6,447 bases of DNA. It comes from Candidatus Zixiibacteriota bacterium. GTDB taxonomy: Bacteria; Zixibacteria; MSB-5A5; WJJR01. The stretch is taken from NCBI GenBank assembly GCA_020058315.1, contig JAGVEK010000189.1:1-6447 (forward strand), given 5' to 3'. Positions 5,219 to 6,447 of this stretch are shown here, piece by piece (the stretch's first letter is position 1; the number at the start of each line of letters is the position of its first letter). The position numbers and the translations under genes were made by a program. Below the pieces are notes generated by a model. The model did not search any database and was not told where the DNA came from. It saw only the letters and a list, made by a program, of their open reading frames with translations.

Positions 5219-6447
5219 TCAACAGGTCAACTCCGCCAGCTTGACGCGGATTTCGTCCTCGCTCAGACCCATCTGCTGTAACAGTTCGGCGTAATGGTCC
5301 ACTGTTGCCCGCATGTGCGGATGAGGATGGCTGGCTGCGCCGGCGAACCTGAGAAGAATGTCCACAGCTCGCCGTAAGATCGGCTCGGCATCCGCCAGAC
5401 AGTTCGTGTCCTGGAGTAGCATCGCCAAGTTGTTGAGGTCTGTGGCGACTTCGGGGTGGTCCTTCCCGTAGGAGTTCTCGTCGATGGCCAACGCCCGGCG
5501 CAGCAACGGCTCGGCATCCGCCAGACGGTTGGTGGCCTGGAGCAACGCCGCCAGGTTGTTGAGGTCGATGGCGACGTTGGGGTGATTCTCGCCGCAGGAC
5601 TGCTCGTTGATGGCCAGCGCCCGGCGCATCAGCGGCTCGGCCTCCGCCGGACGGTTGGTGTCCTGGAGTAGCTGCGCCAGGTTGCTGAGGCGGATGGCGA
5701 CCTTGGGGTGGTCCTTTCCGTAGGACTGCTCGTCGATGGCCAGCGCCCGGCGCATCAGCGGCTCGGCATCCGCCAGACGGTTCGTGTCCTGGAGTAGCAT
5801 CGCCAGGCTGTTGAGGTCGATGGCGACGTTGGGGTGATTCTCGCCGCAGGACTGCTCGTTGATGGCCAGCGCCCAGCGCATCAGCGGCTCGGCCTCCGCC
5901 AGACGGTTGGTGTCCTGGAGTAGCTGCGCCAGGTTGTTGAGGTCTGTGGCGACTTCGGGGTGGTCCTTCCCGTAGGAGTTCTCGTCGATGGCCAACGCCC
6001 GGCGCATCAGCGACTCGGCCTCCGCCAGACGGTTCGTGTCCAGGAGTAGCATCGCCAGGTTCTTGAGGTGGATAGCGACGTTGGGGTGGTCCTTCCCGTA
6101 GGACTGCTCGTTGATGGCCAGCGCCCGGTGCATCAGCGGCTCGGCATCCGCCAGTCGGTTCGCGGCCTGAAGCAATGACGCCAGGTTGATGAGGTCTGTG
6201 GCGACTTCGGGGTGGTCCTTCCCGTAGGAGTTCTCGTTGATGGCCAGCGCCCGGCGCATCAGCGGCTCGGCCTCCGCTGGACGGTTCGTGATCTGTAGCA
6301 ACTGCGCCAGGTTGTTGAGGCGGATGGCGACATTGGGGTGGTCCTTCCCGTAGGACTGCTCGTTGATGGCCAGCGCCCGGTGCATCAGCGGCTCGGCCTC
6401 AGCCAGACGGTTCGTGTCTTGGAGTAGCTGCGCCAGATTGCTGAGGC
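5219..6447 (-). CDS. Kinesin-light-chain-type TPR repeat protein (N-terminal part outside window)
   Basis: The - strand frame is open from the right edge to a TGA at 5219-5221. An in-frame Met at 6385 lies inside a repeat and is not the real start: the frame continues upstream to the edge as the rest of another unit (NLAQLLQDTNRLAEAEPL). Eight complete 42-residue units follow, each with a core like RRALAINEQSYGKDHPNVA then NLA-LLQ-TNRLAEAEPL. A divergent 52-residue cap contains HPHPHMRATVDHYAELL and ends KLAELTC. This 42-residue class (TPR_10/TPR_12, kinesin light chain type) forms a superhelix that binds proteins or peptides. In bacteria it is often the C-terminal half of proteins with TIR, NB-ARC, CHAT or other effector domains at the N-terminus; here that end is not visible. 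The gene converges on the Nudix-TIR/RelA cassette, so it is not in that operon, and any functional link is only a guess. Confidence 0.92.
   Translation of the reverse strand, partial: LSNLAQLLQDTNRLAEAEPLMHRALAINEQSYGKDHPNVAIRLNNLAQLLQITNRPAEAEPLMRRALAINENSYGKDHPEVATDLINLASLLQAANRLADAEPLMHRALAINEQSYGKDHPNVAIHLKNLAMLLLDTNRLAEAESLMRRALAIDENSYGKDHPEVATDLNNLAQLLQDTNRLAEAEPLMRWALAINEQSCGENHPNVAIDLNSLAMLLQDTNRLADAEPLMRRALAIDEQSYGKDHPKVAIRLSNLAQLLQDTNRPAEAEPLMRRALAINEQSCGENHPNVAIDLNNLAALLQATNRLADAEPLLRRALAIDENSYGKDHPEVATDLNNLAMLLQDTNCLADAEPILRRAVDILLRFAGAASHPHPHMRATVDHYAELLQQMGLSEDEIRVKLAELTC
5378..6447 (-). repeat. Tandem 126-bp repeat array (TPR units) with a 252-bp higher-order period
   Basis: Eight full 126-base units run from 6385 down to 5378, with part of a ninth to the right edge. 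They are very similar at DNA level. Units alternate in type: N-terminal units 1 and 3 carry EQSYGKDHPNVAI, units 2, 4 and 8 carry ENSYGKDHPEVATDL, and units 5 and 7 share the rarer EQSCGENHPNVAIDL. The GATTCTCGCCGCAGG stretch of units 7 and 5 recurs exactly 252 bases apart (5583 and 5835). This points to two-unit duplication and recent homogenisation. Confidence 0.9.

Noticed and set aside
5378..6447. CRISPR-like regular repeats
   Set aside because: The periodicity is exactly 126 bp in coding phase without unique spacers; it encodes TPR units.

Overview
The window is GC-rich bacterial DNA (mid-to-high 50s % GC by eye) from an accessory region. Four genes read rightward on the + strand, and a repeat-rich gene on the - strand converges on them. 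Nothing here fixes the species. The 42-residue kinesin-light-chain-type TPR array and the signalling fusions are typical of large-genome environmental bacteria (for example Planctomycetes, Acidobacteria, Deltaproteobacteria or Cyanobacteria). No tRNA, rRNA, transposase, integrase, phage structural gene or CRISPR array is visible.

Layout: (1) 2-82, the last 26 codons of an unrecognised + strand gene. (2) 180-1499, a Nudix-like domain fused to a C-terminal TIR domain that keeps the WxxxE signature of NAD-cleaving TIRs. (3) 1565-1978, a stand-alone MutT-type Nudix hydrolase. (4) 2043-4607, a large fusion: RelA/SpoT-type nucleotide pyrophosphokinase, TPR-like helical linker, a SLOG/LSDAT domain (the fold of the TRPM channel N-terminus), and two tandem RyR domains. 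(5) 4779-5186, a second MutT-type Nudix hydrolase, a close paralogue of the first (about 56% identity by hand count). (6) 5219 to the right edge, - strand, the C-terminal part of a TPR protein with eight complete near-identical 42-residue units.

How the genes may work together (inference): the four + strand genes look like one nucleotide-signalling or conflict cassette. The TIR domain could turn NAD+ into ADP-ribose-type products. The RelA/SpoT domain could make an alarmone or pyrophosphorylate another target. The LSDAT and RyR domains are the kind predicted to sense nucleotide ligands. Three Nudix domains could hydrolyse or bind nucleoside-diphosphate-linked products. The combination resembles the domain set that handles ADP-ribose and cyclic ADP-ribose in animals (SARM1-type TIR, TRPM2 with SLOG plus Nudix, RyR). 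LSDAT, RyR, TIR and RelA/SpoT domains have been linked by comparative genomics to nucleotide-centred immunity. I do not recall a characterised system with this exact gene set, so it is the best candidate here for something undescribed. An anti-phage role is plausible but not shown by the sequence.
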